Shown here piece by piece: positions 8,955 through 17,954 of a stretch of 64,000 nt of DNA. The translations under genes and the position numbers were made by a program. This stretch comes from Gemmatimonadaceae bacterium (GTDB lineage Bacteria > Gemmatimonadota > Gemmatimonadetes > Gemmatimonadales > Gemmatimonadaceae): the NCBI GenBank assembly GCA_013361335.1, contig JABFYH010000115.1, positions 1 through 64,000 of the forward strand, read 5' to 3'. The notes beneath the pieces are model-generated. The model was not told where the DNA came from. It made no database searches and saw nothing but the letters and a program-made list of their open reading frames with translations. Position 1 is the first letter of the stretch. Each line of letters opens with the position of its first letter.

Positions 8955-10157
8955 GTGACTCTCAGCATCAATCGTGTCGCCAGCCGTGGCGACCTTCGCC
9001 GGTTCATCGGCTTCCCATATCGGATGTACGACGCGCGACGCCACCCGAACTGGGTGCCGCCGTTGCGCCTCGCCGTCTCCGACGCACTGGACGAGCGAAA
9101 GAATCCGTTCTATCGCGAGGCGGCACGCGCGCTCTTCCTGGCCGAGCGGGGGGGCGAGGTCGTCGGACGCATCGCGGCGATCGAGAACCGGACGCACAAC
9201 CGCTTTCACGAGGACCGCGTCGGCTTCTGGGGCTTCTTCGAATGCGTCGACGACCAGGCCGTGGCCGACGCGCTCTTCGCGGCCGCCGAAGGGTGGCTGG
9301 CCGAGCGGGGGCTCACGGTGATGCGCGGTCCGATGACGCCCAGCACCAACTACGAGTGCGGGCTGCTGGTGGACGGGTTCGAGCATCGCCCCACCTTCAT
9401 GACCGCGTGGAACCCGCCGTACTACGACGCCCTCTGCACGCGGGCGGGATTCGCCAAGGCGAAGGATCTCCTCGCGTTCTGGTTCGACGGCGAGACGACC
9501 GGGTACGCGCTCCCGGAGTTCGTGGCGCGCCAGGCCGAGCGTGCGTTGGCCGGCGGCACGCTGACCTTTCGCGACATGGATCCCGGCCGGTTCGACGAGG
9601 AGGTGGCGGGGCTCTGGGCGACCTACAACGATGCGTGGGAGCGCAACTGGGGGTTCGTGCCGATGTCGCGGGCGGAGTTCGTGCACATGGCGAAGGACAT
9701 GAAGAGCCTCCTCGATCTGCGCTTCGCCTTCGTCGCCGAAGTGGGGGGCGAAGCGGTGGGCTTCATGCTCGCGCTCCCCGACTACAACGAGGTGCTCGTG
9801 CGCAACCGGTCGGGGCGGATTCTCCCGCTGGGCGGCCCGCTCATGCTCTGGGGGAAGCGCCGCATTCGGAACATGCGGGTCATGGCGTTGGGCGTGCGCC
9901 GCGCCGCGCGGTCGCGGAGCATCCTTGCGCTGTTCACGTACGAGATCATGCGGCGCGGGAAGCTGTACGGAAAGAACGGCGCGGAGGCGTCGTGGCTGCT
10001 CGAGGACAATCAGCTCATCGTGAAGCCGATGCGGGCCATGGGGGCCCGGGAGCGGATGCGGTGGCGGGTGTACGACCGTCCGGTGACGCCGCCCGTCACG
10101 CGCTATATTGGAGCAGCGGCATCGGCGCCGCCCACCGTTCCCCGATCCGACGCATGA
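8955..10157 (+). CDS. GNAT-like N-acyltransferase, candidate bacterial ceramide synthase (bCerS)
   Basis: GTG start at 8955; ENRTHNRFHEDRVGFWGFFECVDD, RGPMTPSTNYECGLLVDGFEHRPTFMTAWNPPYYDALCTRAGFAKAKDL and LLEDNQL resemble the large GNAT family associated with bacterial ceramide synthesis. Confidence 0.65.
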   Translation: MTLSINRVASRGDLRRFIGFPYRMYDARRHPNWVPPLRLAVSDALDERKNPFYREAARALFLAERGGEVVGRIAAIENRTHNRFHEDRVGFWGFFECVDDQAVADALFAAAEGWLAERGLTVMRGPMTPSTNYECGLLVDGFEHRPTFMTAWNPPYYDALCTRAGFAKAKDLLAFWFDGETTGYALPEFVARQAERALAGGTLTFRDMDPGRFDEEVAGLWATYNDAWERNWGFVPMSRAEFVHMAKDMKSLLDLRFAFVAEVGGEAVGFMLALPDYNEVLVRNRSGRILPLGGPLMLWGKRRIRNMRVMALGVRRAARSRSILALFTYEIMRRGKLYGKNGAEASWLLEDNQLIVKPMRAMGARERMRWRVYDRPVTPPVTRYIGAAASAPPTVPRSDA

Positions 10158-11236
10158 CTTCCGAGCGATTCCTCGTCACCGGCGGGGCCGGCTTCATCGG
10201 TTCCGCGTTCGTGCGCCGTGCGGTGCGCGAGGGGCACCGCGTCCTCAACCTCGACAAGCTCACCTACGCCGGCAGCCTGCTGTCGGTGGCCGAGGTGTCG
10301 GACAGCCCGACGTACGAGCACGTGCGTGGGGACATCGGCGATCGGGCGCTCGTGCGGGCGCTGCTCGCGCGGTTCCGACCGACCGCCATCGTGCACCTGG
10401 CCGCCGAGTCGCACGTGGATCGCTCGATCGACGCACCCGCGGCGTTCATCGAGACCAACGTCGTCGGCACCTTCGCCCTCCTCGCCGAAGCCCTCGACCA
10501 CTGGCGTGCACTCGCCGATGACGAGCGCACGCGATTCCGCTTCCTGCACGTCTCGACCGATGAGGTGTTCGGCACGCTGGGCGCCACGGGACGCTTCGAC
10601 GAGCGCTCGCCGTACCAGCCGAACTCGCCCTATTCCGCATCGAAGGCGGCAGCGGACCACCTGGCACGCGCCTGGTTCCACACCTACGGCCTGCCGGTCG
10701 TCACGACGAACTGCACGAACAACTACGGCCCGTACCAGTTCCCGGAAAAGCTGATCCCGCTGATCATCCTGCGGGCGCTCGCCGGCCGTCCGCTGCCGGT
10801 CTACGGCACGGGGGCGAACGTGCGCGACTGGCTGTTCGTGGACGATCACGTCGACGCGCTGCTCCTCGCCGCCACGGGTGGCCGACCGGGCGAGACGTAC
10901 GGCGTGGGCGGGAACGCCGAACGGAGCAATCTCGAGGTGGTCAGGGAGGTATGCCGCGTCCTCGACGCGCTGGTGCCGAACCGCGCCGTTCCCGACCGCG
11001 CCTCGCTCATCGAGTTCGTCGTCGACCGGCCCGGCCACGACTTCCGGTACGCCATGGACACCGCCAAGATCGCGCGGGAGCTGGGATGGCAGCCGCGCGA
11101 GAGCTTCACGTCGGGGATCGAGCGCACGGTCGCCTGGTACCTCGCCAACGACGCGTGGTGTCGGGCGGTGCAGGGCGCCGGTGGCTATGCCGGCGACCGA
11201 CTCGGCCACGCCGTCACGGCCGCCGCCACGTCATGA
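10154..11236 (+). CDS. rfbB: dTDP-glucose 4,6-dehydratase
   Basis: FLVTGGAGFIGSAFVR, HLAAESHVDRSID, VSTDEVFGTLG, YSASKAAADHL, TNCTNNYGPYQFPEKLIPL motifs; ATGA overlap with upstream stop. Confidence 0.95.
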   Translation: MTSERFLVTGGAGFIGSAFVRRAVREGHRVLNLDKLTYAGSLLSVAEVSDSPTYEHVRGDIGDRALVRALLARFRPTAIVHLAAESHVDRSIDAPAAFIETNVVGTFALLAEALDHWRALADDERTRFRFLHVSTDEVFGTLGATGRFDERSPYQPNSPYSASKAAADHLARAWFHTYGLPVVTTNCTNNYGPYQFPEKLIPLIILRALAGRPLPVYGTGANVRDWLFVDDHVDALLLAATGGRPGETYGVGGNAERSNLEVVREVCRVLDALVPNRAVPDRASLIEFVVDRPGHDFRYAMDTAKIARELGWQPRESFTSGIERTVAWYLANDAWCRAVQGAGGYAGDRLGHAVTAAATS

Positions 11237-11255
11237 TGTGGACGCCGGTACGCCG

Positions 11256-11819
11256 ATGAAGGTCGAGCCCACCGCGCTGCCGGAGGTGCTGATCATCAGC
11301 CCCGTCGTCCGCGGCGACGCCCGCGGATCGTTCCACGAGAGCTGGCAGATGGCGCGGTACGCCGAGGCCGGCCTGCCGACACAGTGGGTGCAGGACAACG
11401 TCTCGCACTCGACGCGCGGGGTCCTGCGTGGCCTGCACTTTCAGCATCCGCGCGGGCAGGGCAAGCTGCTCTCCGTCCTCGCGGGCGAGATCCTCGACGT
11501 CGCCGTCGACGTACGCTGCGGGTCGCCGACGTTCGGGCGCGGTGTGAGCGTCACGCTCTCCGCTGCCGATCACCGCCAGCTGTACGTGCCGCCGGGCTTC
11601 GCGCACGGCTTTCTCGTGCTATCCGCGGACGCCATCGTGCACTACAAGTGCACCGACTACTACCGCCCCGAGGTGGAGCACGTGCTGGCGTGGAACGACC
11701 CGGCCTTCGGGCTCGCGTGGCCGATCGGCGAGCCGCTGCTGTCGCCGAAGGATGCCGCGGCGCCGCGCCTGGCCGAGTTCCCGGTGAACGCGTTGCCGGG
11801 GTTCGCGGCCGGCGCGTGA
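11256..11819 (+). CDS. rfbC: dTDP-4-dehydrorhamnose 3,5-epimerase
   Basis: DARGSFHESWQ, QDNVSHSTRGVLRGLHFQ, VPPGFAHGFLVLS motifs; next to rfbB and rfbD. Confidence 0.95.
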   Translation: MKVEPTALPEVLIISPVVRGDARGSFHESWQMARYAEAGLPTQWVQDNVSHSTRGVLRGLHFQHPRGQGKLLSVLAGEILDVAVDVRCGSPTFGRGVSVTLSAADHRQLYVPPGFAHGFLVLSADAIVHYKCTDYYRPEVEHVLAWNDPAFGLAWPIGEPLLSPKDAAAPRLAEFPVNALPGFAAGA

Positions 11820-12721
11820 CCGGCGTGTCGCCGTTGATCGGGCCAGTACTCCTTCTCGGCGCGGCGGGCCAACTGGGCCAGGCGCTCGCGCCGCGGCTGG
11901 CGCGACTTGGCGCCGTCGTCCCGTTGACCCGGGCCGACGTGGACCTGGAGCGGCTCGACGACGTACGCGCCCTGGTGCGTCGCGTGCGCCCCGGTCTCGT
12001 CGTGAATGCCGCGGCGTACACCGGCGTCGACGACGCCGAGGGGCACGAGGCGCGGTGCCGGCTGGTGAACGAGATGGTGCCCGCGGTCCTGGCGGAGGAG
12101 ACGGCGCGGCTCCGCGTCCCACTCGTGCACTTCTCCACGAACTACGTCTTCGACGGGCTGCAGCCGATGCCGTACACGGAAGACGCGCCCCCGTCGCCGC
12201 TGAGCGTGTACGGCGCGACCAAGGCGGACGGCGAGCGGGCCGTGGCCGCCGCGAATCCTCGCCATCTGATCGTCCGCGCGGCGGCGGTGTACGGTGGGTC
12301 CGGCCGCACCTTCATGCGACGGATCCTCGAGCTCGCACGGGAGCGCGAGGAGCTGCGTGTGGTCGACGACCAGTACGTGTCTCCGACGCCGGCGTGGGTG
12401 CTGGCGCACGCCACGGTTGCCGCGATCGACCATCTGCTGGCCGAGCACCCCGCTGCGCAGGGGTTGCTGCACCTGACCACGACCGGCGCGGCCTCATGGC
12501 ATGCGTTCGCGCTGCGGATTCTCGAGCTCGATCCGGACCGGGCCGCGCATCGGGTGCGGTCGGTGGTGGCCGTCGACACGGCCGGCTACCCGACGCCCGC
12601 GCGCCGCCCTGCCAATGGAGTGCTCGACACCGGGAAGGCCGAGCGGGAGCTGGGCATTCGTCTGCCGGGATGGGAGGAGGCGTTGCGGCGAACGTGGGCC
12701 GGCGAGGGAGCGTGTCGCTGA
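11816..12721 (+). CDS. rfbD: dTDP-4-dehydrorhamnose reductase
   Basis: LLGAAGQLGQAL, VNAAAYTGVDDAE, FSTNYVFDG, YGATKADGE motifs; GTGA overlap with rfbC. Confidence 0.95.
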   Translation: MTGVSPLIGPVLLLGAAGQLGQALAPRLARLGAVVPLTRADVDLERLDDVRALVRRVRPGLVVNAAAYTGVDDAEGHEARCRLVNEMVPAVLAEETARLRVPLVHFSTNYVFDGLQPMPYTEDAPPSPLSVYGATKADGERAVAAANPRHLIVRAAAVYGGSGRTFMRRILELAREREELRVVDDQYVSPTPAWVLAHATVAAIDHLLAEHPAAQGLLHLTTTGAASWHAFALRILELDPDRAAHRVRSVVAVDTAGYPTPARRPANGVLDTGKAERELGIRLPGWEEALRRTWAGEGACR

Positions 12722-13779
12722 CCGGACGCGGTGGGCGCTACCTCATCGTCAAGCTGGCCGCGCTGGGTGACGTCGTGATGGCCTCGACGCTCGTCGGCGC
12801 CATTCGCGCGCGCGAGCCGGCGGCGCACGTCACCTGGCTGTGCGGGGCGGGAGTCGCGCCGCTGGTGCGACTGTTCGACGGCGTGGACGAGGTGCTCGTC
12901 GTCGACGAGGTCGCCCTGATGCGCGGCCGCCCCGCCGCACGGTTGCGCGCGCTCTTCACGCTGTGGTGGACGCTCGCGTCGCGGCGCTTCGACGTCACGT
13001 TGCTCGGCCACGCCGACCGTCGCTATCGTGCCGCTCTCGGCGTCGCGCGCCTCGGTCAGGTGCGCGCGCTCCGGCCGCGCGAGCCGGGACGCACGCTCCC
13101 GATCCCGGACCGCTATTTCGGCGACGAGTACGCGCGGCTGCTCGACGTCGAGCGCTCGCGCGGCCCCATCACCGGTCATGCCGCGCTCGCGTCGCTGCGC
13201 GTGCCACTCCCGCAGCCGCCGGCGTCGGATCGGATCGGCGTCGTCCTGGTGCCGGGCGGAACGCGCAACGTCCTTCGCGAGAGCGCACTGCGCCGCTGGC
13301 CGGTGGAGCGGTACGCCGAAGTCGCCGCAGCTTTGCGGCGGGCCGACCGCCGCGTCACGCTCGTGGGCGACGCCGGCGACGACTGGGTGAGGCCGCACTT
13401 CGCGGGACTCGACGTTCGCGACGAGATCGGCGCCCAATCGATCGCCGGGACGCTGAATCTGATGGCGCACGCCGATCTCGTGATCACCCACGACACCGGC
13501 CCGCTCCACCTGGCTGGCCTCGTGCGCGCCCCGGTGCTGGCGCTGTTCGGGCCGACCACACCGGCCCAGTTTCTCCCGCGGCACCCCGGGGCGGAGGCGA
13601 TCTGGGGCGGTGGCGATCTGGCCTGCCGCCCCTGTTACGACGGCCGCGAGTTCGCGGCGTGCACGAGCAACCTCTGCATGCAGGACATCCCGGTGGAGAC
13701 CGTGATGCGCCGCGCGCTGGCTCGCCTCGGCACGGCGGATCCCGCGCGCGGGGCTCCGGCGGCTATCTTTCAGCCATGA
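12712..13779 (+). CDS. Glycosyltransferase family 9 (heptosyltransferase-like)
   Basis: YLIVKLAALGDVVMASTLVGAIR start, VLVPGGTRN, VITHDTGPLHLAG, LFGPTTPAQFLP motifs. Confidence 0.85.
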   Translation: MSLTGRGGRYLIVKLAALGDVVMASTLVGAIRAREPAAHVTWLCGAGVAPLVRLFDGVDEVLVVDEVALMRGRPAARLRALFTLWWTLASRRFDVTLLGHADRRYRAALGVARLGQVRALRPREPGRTLPIPDRYFGDEYARLLDVERSRGPITGHAALASLRVPLPQPPASDRIGVVLVPGGTRNVLRESALRRWPVERYAEVAAALRRADRRVTLVGDAGDDWVRPHFAGLDVRDEIGAQSIAGTLNLMAHADLVITHDTGPLHLAGLVRAPVLALFGPTTPAQFLPRHPGAEAIWGGGDLACRPCYDGREFAACTSNLCMQDIPVETVMRRALARLGTADPARGAPAAIFQP

Positions 13780-14558
13780 CCACCCCGACCCCTCCCCGCG
13801 CGCTCCGCAGCGAGCGCGACCGATGGGAACGACTGGCGCGCGATCCGTATTACGCGGTGCTCAACGTGGAGGCGCATCGCCAGGACCGGCTCTCGGAGAG
13901 CGACCGCGAGCGCTTCGCACGCACGGGGGATGAGGAGGTCGCTCGCACCTTCGAGGAGATCCGCCGCTGGGTGGCGCCCGGTTTCGCGCCGGGGCGCGCC
14001 GTCGACTTCGGCTGTGGCGTCGGCCGGCTCACGATCCCGATCGCGCGCATCGCCGAGCGGGTCACCGGCATCGACATCAGCGAGACGATGCTCGAGGAAG
14101 CGCGCCGCAACTGCGTGGCCCGCGGCGTCGACAACGCGACCTTCGTGTCGTCCGACGTCTACTTCGCGGACGGTGCCGCCGCCGCAGAGCCGGTGGACTT
14201 CGTGCACGCGTACATCGTCTTCCAGCACATGCCGCCGCGGGCCGGTCGTTGGGTCGCCGACGCGCTGGTGCGGCAGCTCGCGCCCGGCGGCGTGGGGGCG
14301 CTGCACTTCACGTACGCGCGGCGGGCGTCGATGACGCGGCGCGTCGTGCACCGGCTGCGCCGCTTCGTGCCCGGGGTGAACGCCCTGGTCAACCTCGTCC
14401 AGGGGCGCGCGGCGTCCGAACCGTTGATCCCGATGAACGAGTACGATCTCGGTGGGCTCTTCGCGCTGCTCGCGAGCCATGGGTGCACGGAGGTGCACGC
14501 GCGGCTGACGGACCATGGTGGACACCTTGGCGCCATGCTCCTCTTCCGAAAGCCGTGA
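13776..14558 (+). CDS. Class I SAM-dependent methyltransferase
   Basis: AVDFGCGVGRLTIPIARIAERVTGIDIS motif; ATGA overlap with GT9 gene. Confidence 0.8.
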   Translation: MTTPTPPRALRSERDRWERLARDPYYAVLNVEAHRQDRLSESDRERFARTGDEEVARTFEEIRRWVAPGFAPGRAVDFGCGVGRLTIPIARIAERVTGIDISETMLEEARRNCVARGVDNATFVSSDVYFADGAAAAEPVDFVHAYIVFQHMPPRAGRWVADALVRQLAPGGVGALHFTYARRASMTRRVVHRLRRFVPGVNALVNLVQGRAASEPLIPMNEYDLGGLFALLASHGCTEVHARLTDHGGHLGAMLLFRKP

Positions 14559-15499
14559 GCCTCGCCGAGCCCTCCCTGCCGGCCGCGTACCGCCAGGGCG
14601 CACCACCGGCCAGCACCGTGCCGCGCGTCGCGGTGATCGTCCTCAACTGGAACGGCGAGCGAGACACCACGGCCTGTGTCGAGTCGTTCCTGGCTCAGCG
14701 CGACGTCGACGTTGACCTGCTGTTGGTGGACAACGCCTCGGCCGACGGCAGCGGCGAGCGGCTGCGCGCGCGGTTCCCAGACGTGAGCTATCTGCAGACA
14801 GGAGAGAACCTCGGCTACGCGGGCGGCAACAACCGCGGGATCGATTGGGCGATGACCCGCGCCACCGAGTGGGTGTTGGTCGTCAACAACGATACCGTCG
14901 CCGATCCCGACTGCGTGCGTCTCCTGCTCGCGGCGGCGGCAAGTGATGCGCGACTCGCCGCGGCGGCGCCGCTGATCACGCGCGCCGAAGAGCCGACGCG
15001 CGTCTGGTTTGCCGGCGGGCGGTTCGACCGGCTGCGCGCGGTGGGGACGCACGACCACGAGAACGCGCTCGTGAGCGCGGTGCCGGTGTCGTTCGAGGAC
15101 GACCCGCCGGTGTTACACGAGTGCACGTTCCTCACCGGCTGCTGCCTGTTGCTGCGCGCCGAGGCGCTTCGGGCGGTGGGCGGATTCCGCGAGGACTTCT
15201 TCGCGTACGGCGAGGATCTGGAGCTGGCGGTGCGCCTGCGGCGGAACGGCTGGCGCCTGGGCTGGGTGCCCGCGGCACGGCTCGCGCACCGCACGCCGCC
15301 GGCGCAGCCGACGCCGCGGCAGATCCTCCTGCGCGATCGCAATCGGCGGCGGCTCGTGCGGGCGCACTACGGCGCAGCGTGGCGCCTCGCCTTTGCGCTG
15401 TGGTTCTGGCCGACGCGGGTGATCCATCTGGCGCGCTACCTGATGCGCGGCGACACCGAGCGCGCGGCCGCCATCCGCGAGGGGATGCGCGCACGCTGA
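14555..15499 (+). CDS. Glycosyltransferase family 2 (rhamnosyltransferase/WbbL-like)
   Basis: AVIVLNWNGERDTTACVESFLAQ, LLVDNASADGSGERL, NNDTVADPDCV, GCCLLLRAEALRAVGGFREDFFAYGEDLELAVR. Confidence 0.85.
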   Translation: MSLAEPSLPAAYRQGAPPASTVPRVAVIVLNWNGERDTTACVESFLAQRDVDVDLLLVDNASADGSGERLRARFPDVSYLQTGENLGYAGGNNRGIDWAMTRATEWVLVVNNDTVADPDCVRLLLAAAASDARLAAAAPLITRAEEPTRVWFAGGRFDRLRAVGTHDHENALVSAVPVSFEDDPPVLHECTFLTGCCLLLRAEALRAVGGFREDFFAYGEDLELAVRLRRNGWRLGWVPAARLAHRTPPAQPTPRQILLRDRNRRRLVRAHYGAAWRLAFALWFWPTRVIHLARYLMRGDTERAAAIREGMRAR

Positions 15500-15590
15500 G
15501 GCGCCGCGGGCCGGGTCGCCGGGGTGGCCGTGCGGGGGACCATCGCGTTACCCTTCGTGATCGCCTCTCCCGTCGCCACGAGTCTGATTC

Positions 15591-16205
15591 ATGCGCCACC
15601 TTCTGAAAGCCCTGCTGCTCGCCGTCGTCTTCCTGCCGGAGGTCGCGGGTGGCCAGGCCTCGCGTCCGAAGCCCGAGACGTTCACGCTGGGCCCGGGCGA
15701 CGTGGTCCGCGTGCGCATCTGGCGCGAGCCCACGCTCGACGGCGACTTCCAGGTGGACGAGCAGAGCCGGCTCACCCTTCCGTTGCTCGGCACGCGGTCG
15801 GTGGTGGGGCTGCCGTGGGTCGACCTGCGCGACTCCCTGCTCACCGCGTATCGGCGAGAGCTCAAGGCACCCTCGGTGACGCTCACGCCACTGCGGCGCG
15901 TCTACGTCCTGGGCGAGGTGGCTCGGCCCGGCCTCTACCTCGCCGACCCTACCCTCAGCCTGGCGGGCGTCGTGGGGATGGCGGGCGGCGCATCGCCGAT
16001 CGGGGACCTGCGGCGGCTCCGCGTGGTGCGCGACGGCCAGACGATCATCGATCGCGCGGCGATCGACGGGCAGCTCATTCAGACCGACATCCGATCGGAG
16101 GATCAGGTCTTCGTCGATCGGCGCAACTGGTTCGAGCTCAACAGCACCTTCGTCGCCTCCGCGGCCATCTCGGTCGCGTCGATCATCATCTCGCTTCGCC
16201 GCTGA
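15591..16205 (+). CDS. Polysaccharide biosynthesis/export outer-membrane protein (Wza-like, Poly_export + SLBB)
   Basis: Signal peptide; FTLGPGDVVRVRIWREPTLDGDFQVDEQSRLTLPLLG; VYVLGEVARPGLYLADPTLSL; terminal TM helix. Confidence 0.85.
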   Translation: MRHLLKALLLAVVFLPEVAGGQASRPKPETFTLGPGDVVRVRIWREPTLDGDFQVDEQSRLTLPLLGTRSVVGLPWVDLRDSLLTAYRRELKAPSVTLTPLRRVYVLGEVARPGLYLADPTLSLAGVVGMAGGASPIGDLRRLRVVRDGQTIIDRAAIDGQLIQTDIRSEDQVFVDRRNWFELNSTFVASAAISVASIIISLRR

Positions 16206-16214
16206 CGCCGAGCG

Positions 16215-17858
16215 CTACCAGCCGGTGACCCGCACCCCGGCGTGCAGGTTGAACTGGTCGGCACCGGGTCGGAGATCGCGATTCAGGTCGATGGCCGGCA
16301 CCAGCACGAGCGTGTAGTCGCGGCGGCCGGCGAAGCGGAGCATCTCGAGGCGCAGCGCATACAGCACGTCCGGGTGGACGTTCGTCGCGGGCACGCTGTC
16401 GCCAGGCAGCCAGTCGAAGCGCAGGGCGCGTTCGATGCCGACGGTGACGCGGCCCCGCGGCGTGTAGTCGTCGACCGCCACGCGCCATCCGGATCCGCCG
16501 AACGCCTCGGGTGACCCGAGCAGCAGACCGCGCTGGGTGTGCCCCTGCACGACCTGGAAATGCAGATACGGCGGGATGGGTCGGTCGGCGCCTCGCTGGC
16601 CGCGCTCCTGATGTGACAGCTCGCCGTCCACGAGCTCGATGCGCACGAGTCGGCGCTGCGTGGGCGTGACCGTGAACACCCGCTGGAAGCCCAGCGTGAA
16701 CGACGTGAGGTCGTCGGGCTTCAGGATCAGCTTCCGGAGGTCGCCCGGAAAGTCCTCGCGGTACAGCTCTCCATAGGCTTCGACGCGCCCATCCGGCACG
16801 GCCCAGCGAAAGAAGGCCGCGGCGGTCTGGTTCTCGTTCGGGATGTTGACGTCGGCGGCCGGGTTGCCCACGGCGCCAACGAGGGCGCGTGGGTCGAGCG
16901 GGCGGAGCACGTGCATGAGCGACAACGGATCCGTCGACTCGAAGAAGCGGGCGAAGCCGACCTCGAGGCCGTCGACGCCGCCGGGGGTCACGCCGATGAT
17001 CGCCGCGGAGGCCACGCGACCGGCGCGTTCGGGCAGGGCGGGGGAGAACTGCGATTGCGACAGAGATCCGACGAGGAGCCGCGCCTGCACGCGCGCGATC
17101 TTGAGGTCCACCGGCAGCCCGGTGCCGATGAAGGCGTGCGGAAAGCCTCCGGCACCCGGCCCCAGGAGGAGCGGGTACTCACGGGCCGGCCCCCAGCGCT
17201 GCGGAGCGGTGGAGACGCCGAGCGAGACGCCCCGGAGATCGAGCGCGATGGTCGACGAGCCAAGGTCGACGCGGCTGTACGACGAGGCGCCGAAGCGTTG
17301 GGGCAGATCGATGCTGGTGGGAAAGCGCGCATCACGGAACTGCGCGTCTCCCACCTGGAGGTTGGGCGCCAACGGGAATGCCACGTTCTGGGACACGAAC
17401 GCGATGGGGGCGAACTGGGCTCGCAGGCGTCCCCATCGCGCAGACACTCCCGCCTGCACCGACAGGTTGACGCCGCGGCCCGACCACATCGGCCCAACTG
17501 CGTCCTGCATGGGAAACGCCGAGTTGACGGTGCTCACCGCCGTGGGCCGAAGCCAGTGAATCGCGCGAGTGGAGTCGCGAGTCGGGAAGCGGGCGTCCCA
17601 CGGATGGGCGCCCATCGGCGCGACCCGCTGGATCGCTTCGCCGGCGAAGGGGAGGACCGTCCACGGGAGCAGGGGCACCGATCCGGTGAGCTGCAGCACG
17701 CGGAGGTAGCGCTCCGCTTCCCCCGCGACCTCCACGTCGCCGCCGAGATCGAGGTGGGGAACGACCTGGCCCGCGGCGGAGGGGGCCGCGACGCTCACGC
17801 CGAGGACGAACGTGGTGGCCGCGATGACGGTTCGAACGTGCGCGACGAACTCTCGCAT
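16215..17858 (-). CDS. Capsule assembly Wzi family protein
   Basis: Signal peptide followed by a beta-rich outer-membrane protein; SSTIALDLRGVSLGVSTAPQRWGPAREYPLLLGPGAGGFPHAF. Confidence 0.7.
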   Translation of the reverse strand: MREFVAHVRTVIAATTFVLGVSVAAPSAAGQVVPHLDLGGDVEVAGEAERYLRVLQLTGSVPLLPWTVLPFAGEAIQRVAPMGAHPWDARFPTRDSTRAIHWLRPTAVSTVNSAFPMQDAVGPMWSGRGVNLSVQAGVSARWGRLRAQFAPIAFVSQNVAFPLAPNLQVGDAQFRDARFPTSIDLPQRFGASSYSRVDLGSSTIALDLRGVSLGVSTAPQRWGPAREYPLLLGPGAGGFPHAFIGTGLPVDLKIARVQARLLVGSLSQSQFSPALPERAGRVASAAIIGVTPGGVDGLEVGFARFFESTDPLSLMHVLRPLDPRALVGAVGNPAADVNIPNENQTAAAFFRWAVPDGRVEAYGELYREDFPGDLRKLILKPDDLTSFTLGFQRVFTVTPTQRRLVRIELVDGELSHQERGQRGADRPIPPYLHFQVVQGHTQRGLLLGSPEAFGGSGWRVAVDDYTPRGRVTVGIERALRFDWLPGDSVPATNVHPDVLYALRLEMLRFAGRRDYTLVLVPAIDLNRDLRPGADQFNLHAGVRVTGW

Positions 17859-17954
17859 GACGGGTCCGGCGGTTATGTTGGGGTGTCGGCCCTCCCTGGC
17901 AGCACAGTACCATCGTGTGACTGCATCCAGCTACCCCCTTTGCTTCGGTTCGAC

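Noticed and set aside
9242-10153. Upstream extension of the rfbB ORF
   Set aside because: Overlaps the bCerS-like gene in another frame; the rfbB N-terminus MTSERFLVTGGAGFIGS begins at 10154.
16911-17954. Upstream extension of the second wzi ORF
   Set aside because: Overlaps the first wzi in antisense; the signal peptide begins near 17955.
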